Both the position numbers and the translations under genes were made by a program. The notes under the pieces were generated by a model. That model searched no databases. It was not told where the DNA came from and saw only the letters and a program-made list of their open reading frames with translations. DNA of 64,000 nucleotides from Polytrichum commune (Eukaryota; Streptophyta; Polytrichopsida; Polytrichales; Polytrichaceae), in NCBI GenBank assembly GCA_950295325.1, contig OX485804.1:55230429-55294428 (forward strand), written 5' to 3'. Positions 41,430-52,533 of this stretch are shown piece after piece (positions within the stretch are counted from its first letter, which is position 1; the number at the start of each line of letters is the position of its first letter).

Positions 41430-43958
41430 CTAGGCATCACTTTGCAAATCAGTCAAGAAGGCGAGGAGCTTTTCATTGAATTCTTCTGGTTTTTCTTCGG
41501 GAATGAAGTGAGCTGCGTCTTTGATGATAGCAGTTGACCTTAGGTTCGGTACAAGTTGTTTGAATGCCGGACCATTCACGAGCTCTTCAATGCCTGGGAA
41601 TTCATTGATTGCATTGTATTCTCCAGTGATGTAGTAAGCCTTTGTTGAGATAGGGGAATTCACCCAAGGAGCTAGTAGCTCGTAACTTCTGCAGCAGACG
41701 TAGCTTGGATTGTGACTCAGAAAAAAGCTAAATACGAACTCCTAAGACATGTTCTAGCAGAACATTCAGAAACCAAAATGTATGCGGCAAGTTAGTAACG
41801 GAAAGATGGAAACCTTTTTCGTACCTTCCGAAATTGCGGTACCAGTTGAGAGGGCCAGTAAATCCGGACTTCTCAAACATCTCAACGTTGTAAGCGTGTT
41901 CTTCTGCCGTATGCCAGGGTGGTAGTTCCTCTTTCAAGAATATGCTCGATAACTCACTATCATTCGGAGCAATCGTCCTTTTTCCCTTTCTGGTATCCCA
42001 AAAACCACATACGAAGGCTTTCAAGGTTGCTGAAGTTCCTACGCTTGCAAAATCTCGTTCGGCTCTGCCAGGTTCCTGTAGTAATCTAGTCATGTGAGAG
42101 TTTGCAACCAAGTCCAAAGCGATTTGATTAATTTTACCTCTTCTCAACTCCAGAGTTCAATGTACATGATCACTGTGTTCATGCAATTAGGTATACATGC
42201 CACTAATGCCCTCGACATCAATAACCAATCCTCGGAACGGGAGGGCTTGATTATCTTGAGATTTGCAGGCAGTTCCGATAGCCCGCAAGGTGCTTGTCTC
42301 TCTGTCAATTTAACAGAGGTCAAACACTGGAAATTCACAAGAAACTCAATGCAAGGGACAATGAGATCATTTGACATGTCTATTGGATGTCTCTTCCAAA
42401 TGATATTGGAACCTGGAGAAAGGGTTACGAATAATAAACGATGTGCATTTGAATTCATGCTGACCTGAAATCTGCAAATATAAAATCCATCCCCAACTAT
42501 GGACCTCCATTGTTGTTCCCAGCTCGCCTCTCCAGGTCCTCGAGGGATTATTGGAACCGCCACTGCAACATAACCTTTAACTCGGTCTGGTCTCAGCTGG
42601 CACAAATACCAACCTATGATCGATCCCCAATCATGCCCCACCACCAGCACCTGCACAACAATGTGAGCATTGAATTCTACACCCCTATATTCGTATTCAG
42701 TCAAACAGGCTAGTCTATCAGTACCAGTGTTGCAATAAAACACAAATTCTTCCCACATTGAATGGTTCCTTTCAATGTTGGACCGGTATATAAGCCAGTG
42801 CTGGGTATCAATACACAATATCAATAATGGCATGAAAGAATCTACCCAGCTGGTATCAAATTTGTAGTACCAGTCAAATATTGATACTTGCTGATATCAT
42901 CACAAGATGAGAGAACCTTTGTATTTCCGAGGTATTATTTGGGTCAATACCTTATTTCTAAACCATAATGATACTAGAGTAATTTTACCTAAGGTTCTTG
43001 CATGGTATATAGATTCATATAGTATCAAAAACAAAAATATCTTCAAATTCTCATACCCTTCTGGTATAGATAAAGAAAATGATATCCTCATTATAGATAC
43101 CTAATAATATCAAAAAAAGATTGGTTTATGATACCTGCTTTTGACCGAGTGCATCCAAGAGTCCGATAACATCCCCAACCATGTGGAGAATGGTGTACTG
43201 ATCCTCAGCAGCAGGGGCTTCAGTTTGTCCATAGCCACGTTGATCCGGAGCTACGACGTGATAACCTGCAGCGGCTAGGGCTGCTATCTGGTGACGCCAC
43301 ATAGACCATATTGATGGAAAGCCATGAAGGAGTAGCACCATGGGCCCTATGGAAGTATACATAAATCTCAAGTCAATAACAAAACAAAGTGGTTTAGCAA
43401 TGCCAATCTACACGCGCACAATCTGAATAGAAAGATAAGGTTTTAGGTATCCTTTTAACTCAATGGGACCATTCGTTGGGAGTTGGTCCTCTATGATCCT
43501 CTATTGGTTGTTTTGTATGCAATATCAGTAATTCTTTCCACTTGTGGTGCGTGCTTGGAGGTAGTGTTTGAAAACGAATGAAGAGCAACCTAATTTAGTT
43601 CACTGGGAGAGAAAATCATTTTAGAACCATTTGGCATGCCAAAATGAGTTTGGCCCTCAATGAACCGATATACAATGCTCTTCATTCAAATCTACACACT
43701 CCCTCCAAGTATGGGCCGAGAACCTTGCCAAACATGGAAGGTGTTGGATGCAAAACAACTAACTTCTGACCAAAAGCAAGGTTGAATTAGAGGATAAGTC
43801 AATTGTGCCGTGTAAATCACTTGTAGGAGCTCTAAGTACTGCATTACTTCTACAACACAGATATGAGACAGAGGAGGCAACACAGTACCAGAGCCTTGCT
43901 CAGCAATGTGCATGTTGATGCCATTTGTCCGGATGAAGCTATGCTTGACGCCCTCCAT
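41430..43958 (-). CDS. Soluble epoxide hydrolase (alpha/beta hydrolase) with Asn at the catalytic acid position
   Basis: Plant soluble epoxide hydrolases open epoxides of fatty acids and xenobiotics to diols in the cytosol or peroxisome. Five exons: 43958-43889, 43346-43135, 42650-42465, 42075-41825 and 41688-41430, all GT-AG with a continuous frame of 325 residues, the normal family length. It has the oxyanion motif HGFP (31-34), DQRGYG (58-63), and the nucleophile Asp101 in VVGHDWGS. The lid tyrosines are Tyr151 in GFYICRFQEPG and Tyr235 in NWYRNFGR. The catalytic base is His300 in AAHFIPEEKPEEF. The acid residue, Asp in the family motif GE(F/Y)D, is Asn265 here (GEYNAIN). Tyr235, 265 and 300 fall at the numbering I recall for potato StEH1. 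The enzyme may be slowed, altered or inactive. The start is the only ATG before EGVKHSFIRTNGINMH, the usual N-terminus. Confidence 0.9.
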
Positions 43959-44009
43959 TATAGTATGTGTGGTCTGTCTTTCACATGCGCGTACAGTGGA
44001 CAATCAAAT

Positions 44010-45200
44010 TGCCAGAATTACCAGAGCGCAAATGTTGTCCTTGATAGGAGATTGCGAAACGTTCCTGAATAACTGCAGGCCAAAAGCCACGAATCAACAT
44101 CTCAAATTCTCAAGTACTTGTCAACATTTTGGAGGACCATCAGCGACACCATACTGAGCATCAATTGTTACTCAAAAAAGCTGAGCAACAAATCGGGCAT
44201 CGACTGTCTCAAACAATGTGAGGATAAACTTGTCCTCAACAAGCTAGCACTTTTTAATTATTCCACTACACCTATACTCTTTCAACGAAACAATTTCACT
44301 GTGGACGAACACACAGCTGTGTCTGTCAACGGCGACCACGTTTCCTCAAACAATGACCTCAACAAACCGAGCGCAGATGTTGTCCTTGAAAAGAGATTGC
44401 AGAAACGATTCTGAATCACTGCACACCAACAGCCGCGCAAAATCTCAAAAATTGAGGAGCAAACCCTCAAGCACTCGTCGACATTTAGAAAGAGCACGAG
44501 GGATACCTTTACATGCTGAGCAGCAAATGTCACTAAAAGAAGTTAAGCCGGAAAGATACAAAGATAGACACAATCTGAGATAAAGTCCTCAACAAACTCC
44601 AAGGTCTTATCTCCAATGTACCTAAGTTACTAGTGAAAACATCGGAAACACATGACCTTCTTCGACCTGCACACGAGCAAATGGTGCAAGCTGTTCACAT
44701 GATATAATGGAGAGACCATCATGGCCTGCAAACCACTGACAGCGATTGTACGGCATGTGACGTTTAATTGCCGCCCACATGCGTAAATAGTAGAAAAGCA
44801 AAAGCTAGAATTACCAGAGGGCAGATGTTTGTTGTCCTCGAATAGAGATTGCGAATACGATCCTGAAACACTCTGCGTATGAACACCAAAACTAGCCACG
44901 ACACATCTCCAAAGATTGAGACCGCAATTTCTTAAGTACTTGTCAACATTTTGAAGCGCATCACGGGCACCTTTCCATCCTAGACATCAAATGTCACTAG
45001 AAATCGGAACATAAGCTAATCCAGAAAGATATCGATGGTCACATTTATCAGAGCAAAACAATCAATCGTCGATGTCGACTACAACACCGCGCGCATTTTA
45101 ACCATTACTTCCAATTTATGTACTTACAAGTGAGAATCTCGGATATGAACCGATCAAGTACGGCCTTCTTCGACCAACACAAATCTAAATGGTGCATGGA
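44010..45200. repeat. Three-unit tandem array upstream of the epoxide hydrolase
   Basis: Units begin near 44020, 44375 and 44815 with CAGATGTTGTCCTTGA or close variants, followed by AGAGATTGCGAAACG, then TCTCAAATTCTCAAGTACTT, CGACATTT and CAAATGTCACTA. Units 2 and 3 extend through a shared tail: AGAAAGATA, CTTCTTCGACC and AAATGGTGCA. The unit is about 350-450 bp and diverged. It starts about 60 bp upstream of the start codon, so it forms or displaces the promoter. Confidence 0.65.
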
Positions 45201-45368
45201 ACGTCAAAGAGCTCAGGCGATTCCCTGTAATTTATAGAACGGGAACCCAATTGTGCAGCGTGTGCATGCTGTTGGAGTCCATCATCAGCACTGCTCACAA
45301 AGGTCTTTGCGTATTTTTGCAATGAGAAATCCTTGTCGTTTCCGCCCCGAATGCGGGAAGAATGAAAA

Positions 45369-45875
45369 GTATCATTTATCAAACCACTCAAGCGATGGAT
45401 ATAGTTAAATCCAGCTTCTTTTGCCTCACAATCCCAACATATATAGAAGGGTATGTTAATATGACGTCATAATAACATCACTATATATATACATTGGTCA
45501 TGTTTCATCAGTATTGAACAAATCTTTGCACCAAGTTTATCTCCTCGCATGAGTTTATCCCTGAAAGCATGCCTGCAAACAAGGCTGCTTTTTGCACCCG
45601 TCACAAGCAGAAAGAAAGGCATATAAAGTTTGAAATTATACTTGCTCGTCGAAAGAAAAGTAATGAAAAAATGCTCGTCACATAGAGACAACATTATTTA
45701 GCTGCTATTAGCCATTCCATTTTAATAATATCAATGACATTGCTTCACCCAAGTTTATCATGTTGAATATGTCAGTACAATGCTCTGTTGAGAGAATTAA
45801 ACAAAGTATAATTCCAAATAGAATGTGGTTTATTCCCAGCCCGACGCAGCATACAGACTCATTTGGATAATGTTA
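45369..45875 (+). repeat. Repeat F, segments a and b, copy 2
   Basis: Segment a (45369-45600) and segment b (45680-45875) lie in direct succession here. They match 29728-29945 and 28800-29000. The TGACGTCA palindrome and the following TATATATATA tract are conserved (45460-45490). Confidence 0.55.
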
Positions 45876-46439
45876 TGAAAAGGCCAAAAAAGAAATCAAC
45901 CCATCAAAGGAAATGTCCCCTTAACCATTACATGTCAATCATATCCCATGACTATGGGCAAACAATGTTGTATCCCACAATATATAAGTCAAGCTTGGAT
46001 TTCATAGTGTTTAGGGATACGAGTCACTTTTTGCACTTATAAGTGACTACTAATTGATTCCAATTTGAGTTTGCATTGAGGTTTCAATGTCATGTTCTCA
46101 TACTAGATTGAATAATATCTTCTATGGTCACTTGTATTTTTATCATTAAAGTTGTATGTGTATTGCTTCATTCTAATAAATTAAAAACAACTCTTATATA
46201 TGGGATTTTTAGAATATGTTGCAAACGCACTCATTTCTTGGTTTTTTTAAATGAAAGGTGCACAACCTGGAAAGATCTCAAGTGACCTTAATCATTCTAG
46301 ATGAGTAGATGAATGACCAAATAATTGATGGTCTAGTATCTTGATTCGAAGCATCGAGAGACTACAAATATAATTTACATATGAATAAAGAGACTTGGAG
46401 ATGAGAGGAAAGACATGAGCTTATGCGACTTCCTTCTTT
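45876..46439. other. Spacer without a gene
   Basis: AT-rich, no supported feature. Confidence 0.45.
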
Positions 46440-47350
46440 ATGATTTGATGCAGAGCCTTTCTTGAACTTCCTTGTCTATCTCAATTCTCATGTTTATCTC
46501 AATTTCTAACATTGTCAAGCTCTTTGCTGATCGTCTCCAAGTCATGGTCATGGTCGATTCTACAATACTTCTTGGCCGAATTCAAGTTGGATCAAATTGT
46601 TTGGTGCCGCATGATCGTGAATTATGTAAACAAAAGGCAGAACTCAAACATTCTTCATCAATCACTGCAATTCAAAGATCATAGGGCTGGATGGTTTCAT
46701 TAACAAATCCATAAGAATGCTACAATCTACCCTCCATATTATGACACTTAATTAGATGATGCCTTGATTATACAATCCATTTCCATCAACCAAGTTTTCA
46801 AGTGTTAATTTATCTCCATATTATGCCTATGATGCTCATAGTTGATATTTGTAGGCATGTTTTGTCATATAATAGAGGTAATAATTATGTATAAGTGATG
46901 GGACCTATGTGTATTCCAAGGTTCTATATGATTAGTATTTTCATACATGTAGGGCAAGTGTTGTTTCATCTTTGAATCTTGGAAGCAAAGAATTTCTTTA
47001 CTGAAGAATATGTGTAATTGGCAGAGGAGGATATCGTCAATGCGAAGTACATTGTGGTTGAGTTAGTGGATTTAGCATGGAGTAGAGAAGTCCATTTAGA
47101 TTTAGATTTGAATGAAGAGCCAATGAAGGGGAATGATGTGGATGACCAACACCAATTAGTCAAGCTTCCTCAAGTTCGCGAGTATGCCAAATTATTATCA
47201 AATTTTGCAGTGAAGAATTCTTCGGAGTTTTCAATTGCAGTCTATGTGATGAACATGCAATTGTTTATGGATGACTTGAACAAGATGTTTGTTACTCGCA
47301 ACATCAACAAAATTTGTGAGATATTAGATTTTCACTTATGTAGTGTGTGA
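46440..47350 (+). pseudogene. Possible DNA-transposase C-terminal fragment
   Basis: The frame 47018-47350 reads EELVDLAW-like sequence, then LPQVREYAKLLSNFAVKNSS, FSIAVYVMNMQLFMDDLNKM and FVTRNINKICEILDF. The MNMQ-F-DLNKM and NINK pattern faintly recalls the C-terminal tail of pogo/Tigger-type transposases, from memory and without a search. The upstream stretch 46440-46700 is open in more than one frame and could be an earlier part. There is no ATG for the main frame and no terminal repeats were found. It may equally be an unrelated old gene fragment. Confidence 0.28.
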
Positions 47351-48232
47351 CATGTGAAGACTTCATCATGGGATCATGTATTTTTTTTTAATCTCCATAT
47401 ATATTGTATGACGTTGTGAGCATATTTCTTCAATACAAGTGTTTCTTCATACTTTTGTATACAAAATGCCATTTTACACGAAATATGCCATTTTCTTGAA
47501 AAACCTTGAAAGTACAGCATTTGAGGCCAAAGTGTCATATTATTGAGAGTATGACATTAGATAATATGACACTTTCTTGCGTGACCAAATATGTCTTGAT
47601 GAAGAGTTTGTAGTAGTATTTTAGTGGGAACTTAAGAACATGCATCATGGACTTTGATATTATAGCATGGGTATTTGTGGACTTCTTTAGAGTCACAAAG
47701 AATTTGCGTGTACATAATGCATATGTATGTATGTACCATTGATACAAGTTGGTTAGGTTCTTGGATACCATTATATTAAAGCAACATTTTGTTTCATGTG
47801 AGTCTTATCCCATATTAGGGGTTTTCATAAATTCTTTGGATCAAACTCCAAGTGGGTTGGCTAAAAAGTGAGTTTGAGAGGATATATGTAAAAGTCACAA
47901 GCAAGTTTTTTTAAGGTTTAAATTTACAGTTTAAAAGAGTCATAACATTACTAGTAAGTCTCAGGCTTCCTTTATTGTCTTCTCAAAACAAAAGAGAAGA
48001 CACTCTCAAACTAATGTCTTCTCAAATAAGAATGATTATGATTCAAATTCACAACTTTTTAATTTTAATTTTTTGAAATTATCTTTAAAATTTAAAATTC
48101 TTAATATAATATTAAAAAGATTAGTATAAATAATTAGTGTCCTATCAAAATTATTAATACTAATTGATGTTTGGTAGTATCTTGAACACTATTCATTTCT
48201 AGGATGTCACATATCTTAGACTTAAGTCTTTA
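47351..48232. other. Spacer without a gene
   Basis: Very AT-rich; several diverged short repeats of TGCCATTT/GTCATATTAT type around 47460-47570. No coding support. Confidence 0.45.
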
Positions 48233-48370
48233 CACTACACTAAATATTTGATTTAGTGCAGGGCAGTAAAATTGGTGTGCCATGTTAATTAAAGATGACT
48301 ATTTGATTTGTCATGGAGCATCAAGTGTCATGTGACACACTCTCTAGTATCCACCTGGTGATTGGAAGAC
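48233..48370 (+). repeat. K-type end followed by repeat C, copy 1
   Basis: 48233-48262 carries the K terminus ACACTACACTAAATATTTGA. The adjoining 48265-48370 (GGTGTGCCATGTTAATTA, CATCAAGTGTCATGTGAC) is found inverted at 56395-56510. Class unknown. Confidence 0.5.
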
Positions 48371-48549
48371 AACTAACGTGGGTAGATGATTAATAGGGTG
48401 AACCAAACTAAATCACATGTTTAGTGTGGCGAAAATGCTTTTAAAGACCTTAATATCTACTAGCTACATTGGCCAAGGGCTCACCCAAGACTTCACTAGG
48501 AGTTAGCCTACTCCACAACCCATTTTTGGGTACATGATACTATGTGTGA

Positions 48550-48885
48550 AAACAACGAAGTGTCAAGAAGTTGAAAAAATGATTCTAAAAACAAATATAA
48601 AAGGCATATGTTTAATAAAGATTGGACTACGTGCTCATATTTTTTAAACTATTCCAAGCTTAATGATCAATTTTATTAGGGAAATCAATGTGACCATTTA
48701 ATGAGTTCTTTTCTTTTCTTTGATAAGGAATAAGTTATCCATGTGAACTCTAAAAATCATGAGAACAATGGCTACAGCCACTATTTGGATTTGTCAAGCA
48801 TCTCACACTAGGTAATTGTGTGTTTTGCATCATAGGAGAATTGGGTTCAAAGCTAGAAAGTGTCCATTTAAGGGCCGCTTATTTA
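48550..48885 (+). repeat. Dispersed repeat D, copy 4
   Basis: AAGATTGGACTACGTGCTCA, GTGACCATTTAATGAG, AATAAGTTATCCATGTGAAC and CATCTCACACTAGGTAATTG follow the D order seen at 56560 and 57950. Confidence 0.55.
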
Positions 48886-49478
48886 TGGTATTAGATTGTG
48901 CAGGTAGACTGTTGTTAATTGGGTTGACGGGTTGTTCCCAATGGAGTTCCCCTTCCTGTCAAGCAGAGTTGTTGTTGTGGCAAGGGAAGAGGAAGGAGAC
49001 GAAGAGCCATCTTCCTCCTCGTCAGAACGCCGCGGCCATAGCCTCGCCAATTCAAGGTACCACAGCCCTTTCCTTGCAAACTGATGCTGCACAGCGCAAG
49101 TGTAGCATTTGGCTGCTTCTCTTGAAAAAGTTCAAAGCATTTGGGACAGACACACGATCACGATGATGAACCCTAATTTGAGTCTCGAATGGCAATGGCC
49201 ATGTGTGAGCTCAACCCTCTAAGAAGTGCTGAGTGATCATGTGCAATTCCTCTTTTCATATTTCTCAACTTTCCACCTCTCTGGGTATTGTGGATAATTG
49301 TGATGGTTTCAAATGACAGCAATTTTTAAAGAATTTTCCTCTGTTCCGATGCTTTGTAGTGCGCACCGTGATGGTTGATTGGTTGGAAAACTTGTCCATC
49401 CTGTGCATGGGTATGTGGTTTGGTATTTTGACAATTTTGCAGATTGTACAGGTCCCCGAAGACCTTTGAATAGCAACG
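48886..49478 (+). promoter_or_regulatory. Probable promoter and 5' UTR region of the Yae1-domain gene
   Basis: Less AT-rich than the flanks. A transcript leader with its own intron is possible, since TTGCAG at 49438-49443 stands as a candidate acceptor 36 bp before the start codon. No TATA box was identified. A 116-codon frame at 48816-49166 has no recognisable domain. Confidence 0.35.
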
Positions 49479-52400
49479 ATGGGTTTCGATGACGATGTGT
49501 GGGGTTCAGACGGTGAAGAAGATTTTGGAGATCGGAGTGGACCTGGCACAGCATCGGATTTAGACCGTGAATGGCAAGCTCGGCAGAATCAATTCCACAC
49601 TGTATCCCTGAGTTGTGTGTACTTTTCCTGAAATGTTCAGAGGATCGTGTCTTAACTTCTGTATTGCGATTCCAAATTGCAACAAGTAGAGACTCTTACG
49701 GTTCTTAGGTAAACCCATGAAAAATATTGACAAAGAAGCTTATGCAGTTGACGAGGATGAGGGTGATGTGCGAACTCGCATCATTTGGCAGTCGGTCCAT
49801 TACTCGGTTTTTGTTCATTTGATGGCAGTTCGGAAGGTATTTGTTTTCTGTATATTGTGCCCAGCAAGTGGAATTGACGCTGAGGTTTTGTCCTTGATAA
49901 CAAGAAGCTGGGGTATAGGGATGGGGTGGAAGCAGGTAAAAACATTTCAGTACAAGAAGGGTTTGATGTTGGATATGCTGAAGCTACCATTGCAGGATTC
50001 AACTGGGGTGTTGCTCGTGGAATTACCAGGTTTAAGCCTGATCTTCCCTTGTAAATAATTCAAGTGCACTAGATTGGAACATTCCTCCACCAGGGTTTCT
50101 GTCTTTTCATGCTAGAAGAAGACCTAATGATGTCATTAATCTGTGCCTTTCGTGGATTAGGCCTCATCTGAGCTTCAAATGACAGCATGCAGGCCTGTGG
50201 CTATCACGTGTTTCCTTTATCCAACCTACTTTTCTAGTCGTGGCTTCCAATCAATGGGCTCTATCTGCTTCTGTGTTGATAAAATTCTTGAACGCCTTGT
50301 CATGTTTCAGTTAGATGTTGAACTTTTAAGGAAATGAGTTCTATATCCGTTGTGCATGTAAAGTATCTAAAGTAGAGTTCTTTCTAAGTCATAAACCACC
50401 CCTCAAGCTGTTGGAGATGTTGAGCCACCAACCCCTCACCAAGGAGGTGGAAATGATCCCTCTTGCTCCTCACCTTTCCTTGTCTATAACTCCCCCCTAC
50501 ACCTTATCTTAAGAGTGCTAACTTAAGTTCCAGACAGCCCTATGTAGTTCCTTACATGCATTTTTAGTAAACTTTAGTTAGCTTAGACCCATTTACATGG
50601 AACCTCACACGTTACAGTGCATGCCTTGGTGACCTAATTGAGTATCGTTCTTTTACTGCCCACAGTGCTTTTGCAACATTACCAGCATCATTGAAGGAGA
50701 AGTTACTTAGTGATGGCGATGCAATTGGGCGCTGGGAAAAACTAAATTCCTCCATTTCCTCTTTCTCCTCTGAAGACGCATTGCGGTCGTACTACCGGAA
50801 CTCAATTAAACCTCTTGAGCCTCGACTGGTGGAGTCTGAGGCAGCTCTGGGTTTGTCCACTCAAGCAGAAGATGAAAGACCTCTATCTGTATCTCGGGAG
50901 GACGGTAAGACTCAGAGCGCACCCAACTGTATTTTGAGGTTTGTAGTATCTACGGTAGTGCTCTGTGGAAATGCACTATGGAAGTGCCCTCTTGTTAATA
51001 GAGATATCCTCTATCTCAACATGAGATTTGGTCAGGAGTTGGTTGTTTTACATACAACACCTTCCTTGTTTGGTAAGTTTTCAGTGCATGCTTGGAGGTA
51101 GTACGGAGGTTTGAATGAAGGACATTCTAGACCGGTTCATTGAGGGTCAAACATATTTTGGCATTCCAAGAGGTGCTAAAATGAGCTTGGCCCTCATAAA
51201 TAAATGGGAATAGGTTGCTCCTTTTTCAAACTCAGACACTACATTTGAGCATGCACCAGAAAGTGGAAAGAAATTATTGAATACATATGCAGAACGACCA
51301 CTGGAAAATCCTAGGGGATTAACTCCTCACAAAAAGTACTATTGAGTTAAAGGATAACTATATCTGTAGACACACAGAGGAGACAATCACTGGGACTTGT
51401 TGAGGTATAGATCCATTGTATGTTTGCATTAACGGTCTAGCACAACAGTTTTGACTTACCAGACTTAATTGGCATCAGGTTCAGCTTTGGGACCGTTAAG
51501 TCGGCAAGAAGATGAAAGACCTCTTGATGTATCCAGGGAAGAGTGTAAGAATTATACCCAAGATGATGTCGGTCATCTTTTTCAGTTTCTTCAGCATTAC
51601 AAAGAAACTAGCAAATTTTATGAAGTTCAAAATACTACCATGCTATAGGCACTTGGGGGTGGTAATCAACTACTGTTTAATTGATAGTCATATTATTCTA
51701 GGATTGCATTCTGAACCTGTTGGTGTAGATTTGAGTCTAATGCAGACTCTGCAATTTTTGTGTGGTGTAGCTTTGAACTCATCGACCCACAAGCAAGATG
51801 CAAGACCCATTTCTGCACCTTGTGAAGAAGGTAAGATTTTGTGAGCTCATGTAATTAGCTAAAAATTTCTTCACTCTGAGAGGCTCTTATGACAATGGCC
51901 TTTTGGTGGTTGTGTTATTTCCTGATGACCCACTCAGACTGCAACAACCATTCACTTATCTACTACTGTTTCCATAGTTTCGTTTTAGTGCACTAGATTT
52001 AGTTTATAGTTAAAGTGGTATAGTTGTTTCAATTTTCTGCAAGTGGGTGATTTTTCTCATATCCCATATGTGCAGGAACTGAAGAGTCCCTAGACAAAGC
52101 AGAGTTTGTTTCAATGGCAGGAATTAACCGACGTCCTGAAGCTGAAATTGAAGGCATTCTGCAGCCAGGAGGTAGTAATGCTATAGACCAGTCACCAGTC
52201 CGTGTACACAGTACCGACAATGCATCCAGCAGTGGTAATGAAAGTGGAAGGACTGAGAAGGATACAGGACTGCCAAGCTCTAGTTCTAGTTTTCGTAGAG
52301 TATCATTATCAATGCCTGATGGAAGTTCTCTAAGGAAGATTTCAAAAGAAGACCTATTATCCTTGGAAGAATCTATTAAGAAGGAACAAATTGTAGAGGA

Positions 52401-52533
52401 CCATGAAGAAATTGCTCCCTTGACCGTCCCGTCAACTCCTGTGAGCACGGAATTGGAGGAGCTGCAGAAGAAAGTGCAGTCAGAGCTTGAATTGGCATCA
52501 ATCAAGCTTAGTAAAATTGTCCCAGCTGCATAG
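49479..52533 (+). CDS. Yae1-domain protein (deca-GX3 family), predicted Fe-S target adaptor
   Basis: In yeast, Yae1 with Lto1 bridges the ABC protein Rli1 to the cytosolic Fe-S assembly targeting complex; the plant role is inferred by family. Six exons: 49479-49601, 49908-50029, 50666-50904, 51479-51544, 51771-51830 and 52076-52533, giving 355 residues with consistent phases. Exon 1 ends DREWQARQNQFHT and joins LGYRDGVEAGK at 49908. The Yae1 domain (about 42-85) shows the spaced glycines: GYRDGVEAGK, QEGFDVGYAEA, AGFNWGVARGITSAFATLP. The rest is acidic, Ser-rich and low in conserved motifs, ending ELEELQKKVQSELELASIKL, a probable short coiled coil. Exons 4 and 5 and the end of exon 3 encode related peptides, EDERPLSVSREDG, EDERPLDVSREE and QDARPISAPCEEG. 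Both small exons are phase 1-1, so either can be skipped without a frameshift. The start is the first ATG of the open frame and gives the usual acidic plant N-terminus. Confidence 0.88.
50845..51830 (+). repeat. Triplicated exon segment in the Yae1-domain gene
   Basis: The last 60 or so bases of exon 3 (to 50904), exon 4 (51479-51544) and exon 5 (51771-51830) are related in DNA and protein, including the donor: GATGAAAGACCTCT, TCTCGGGAGGACG|GTAAG; GATGAAAGACCTCT, TCCAGGGAAGAGT|GTAAG; GATGCAAGACCCAT, TGTGAAGAAG|GTAAG. Exons 3 and 4 are closer to each other than to 5. Confidence 0.8.

Noticed and set aside
28800-45875. Repeat F copies as the two long terminal repeats of one element
   Set aside because: Segments a and b are in different order at the two sites, no TG-CA ends or primer-binding site were seen, and there is no matching coding sequence between them.
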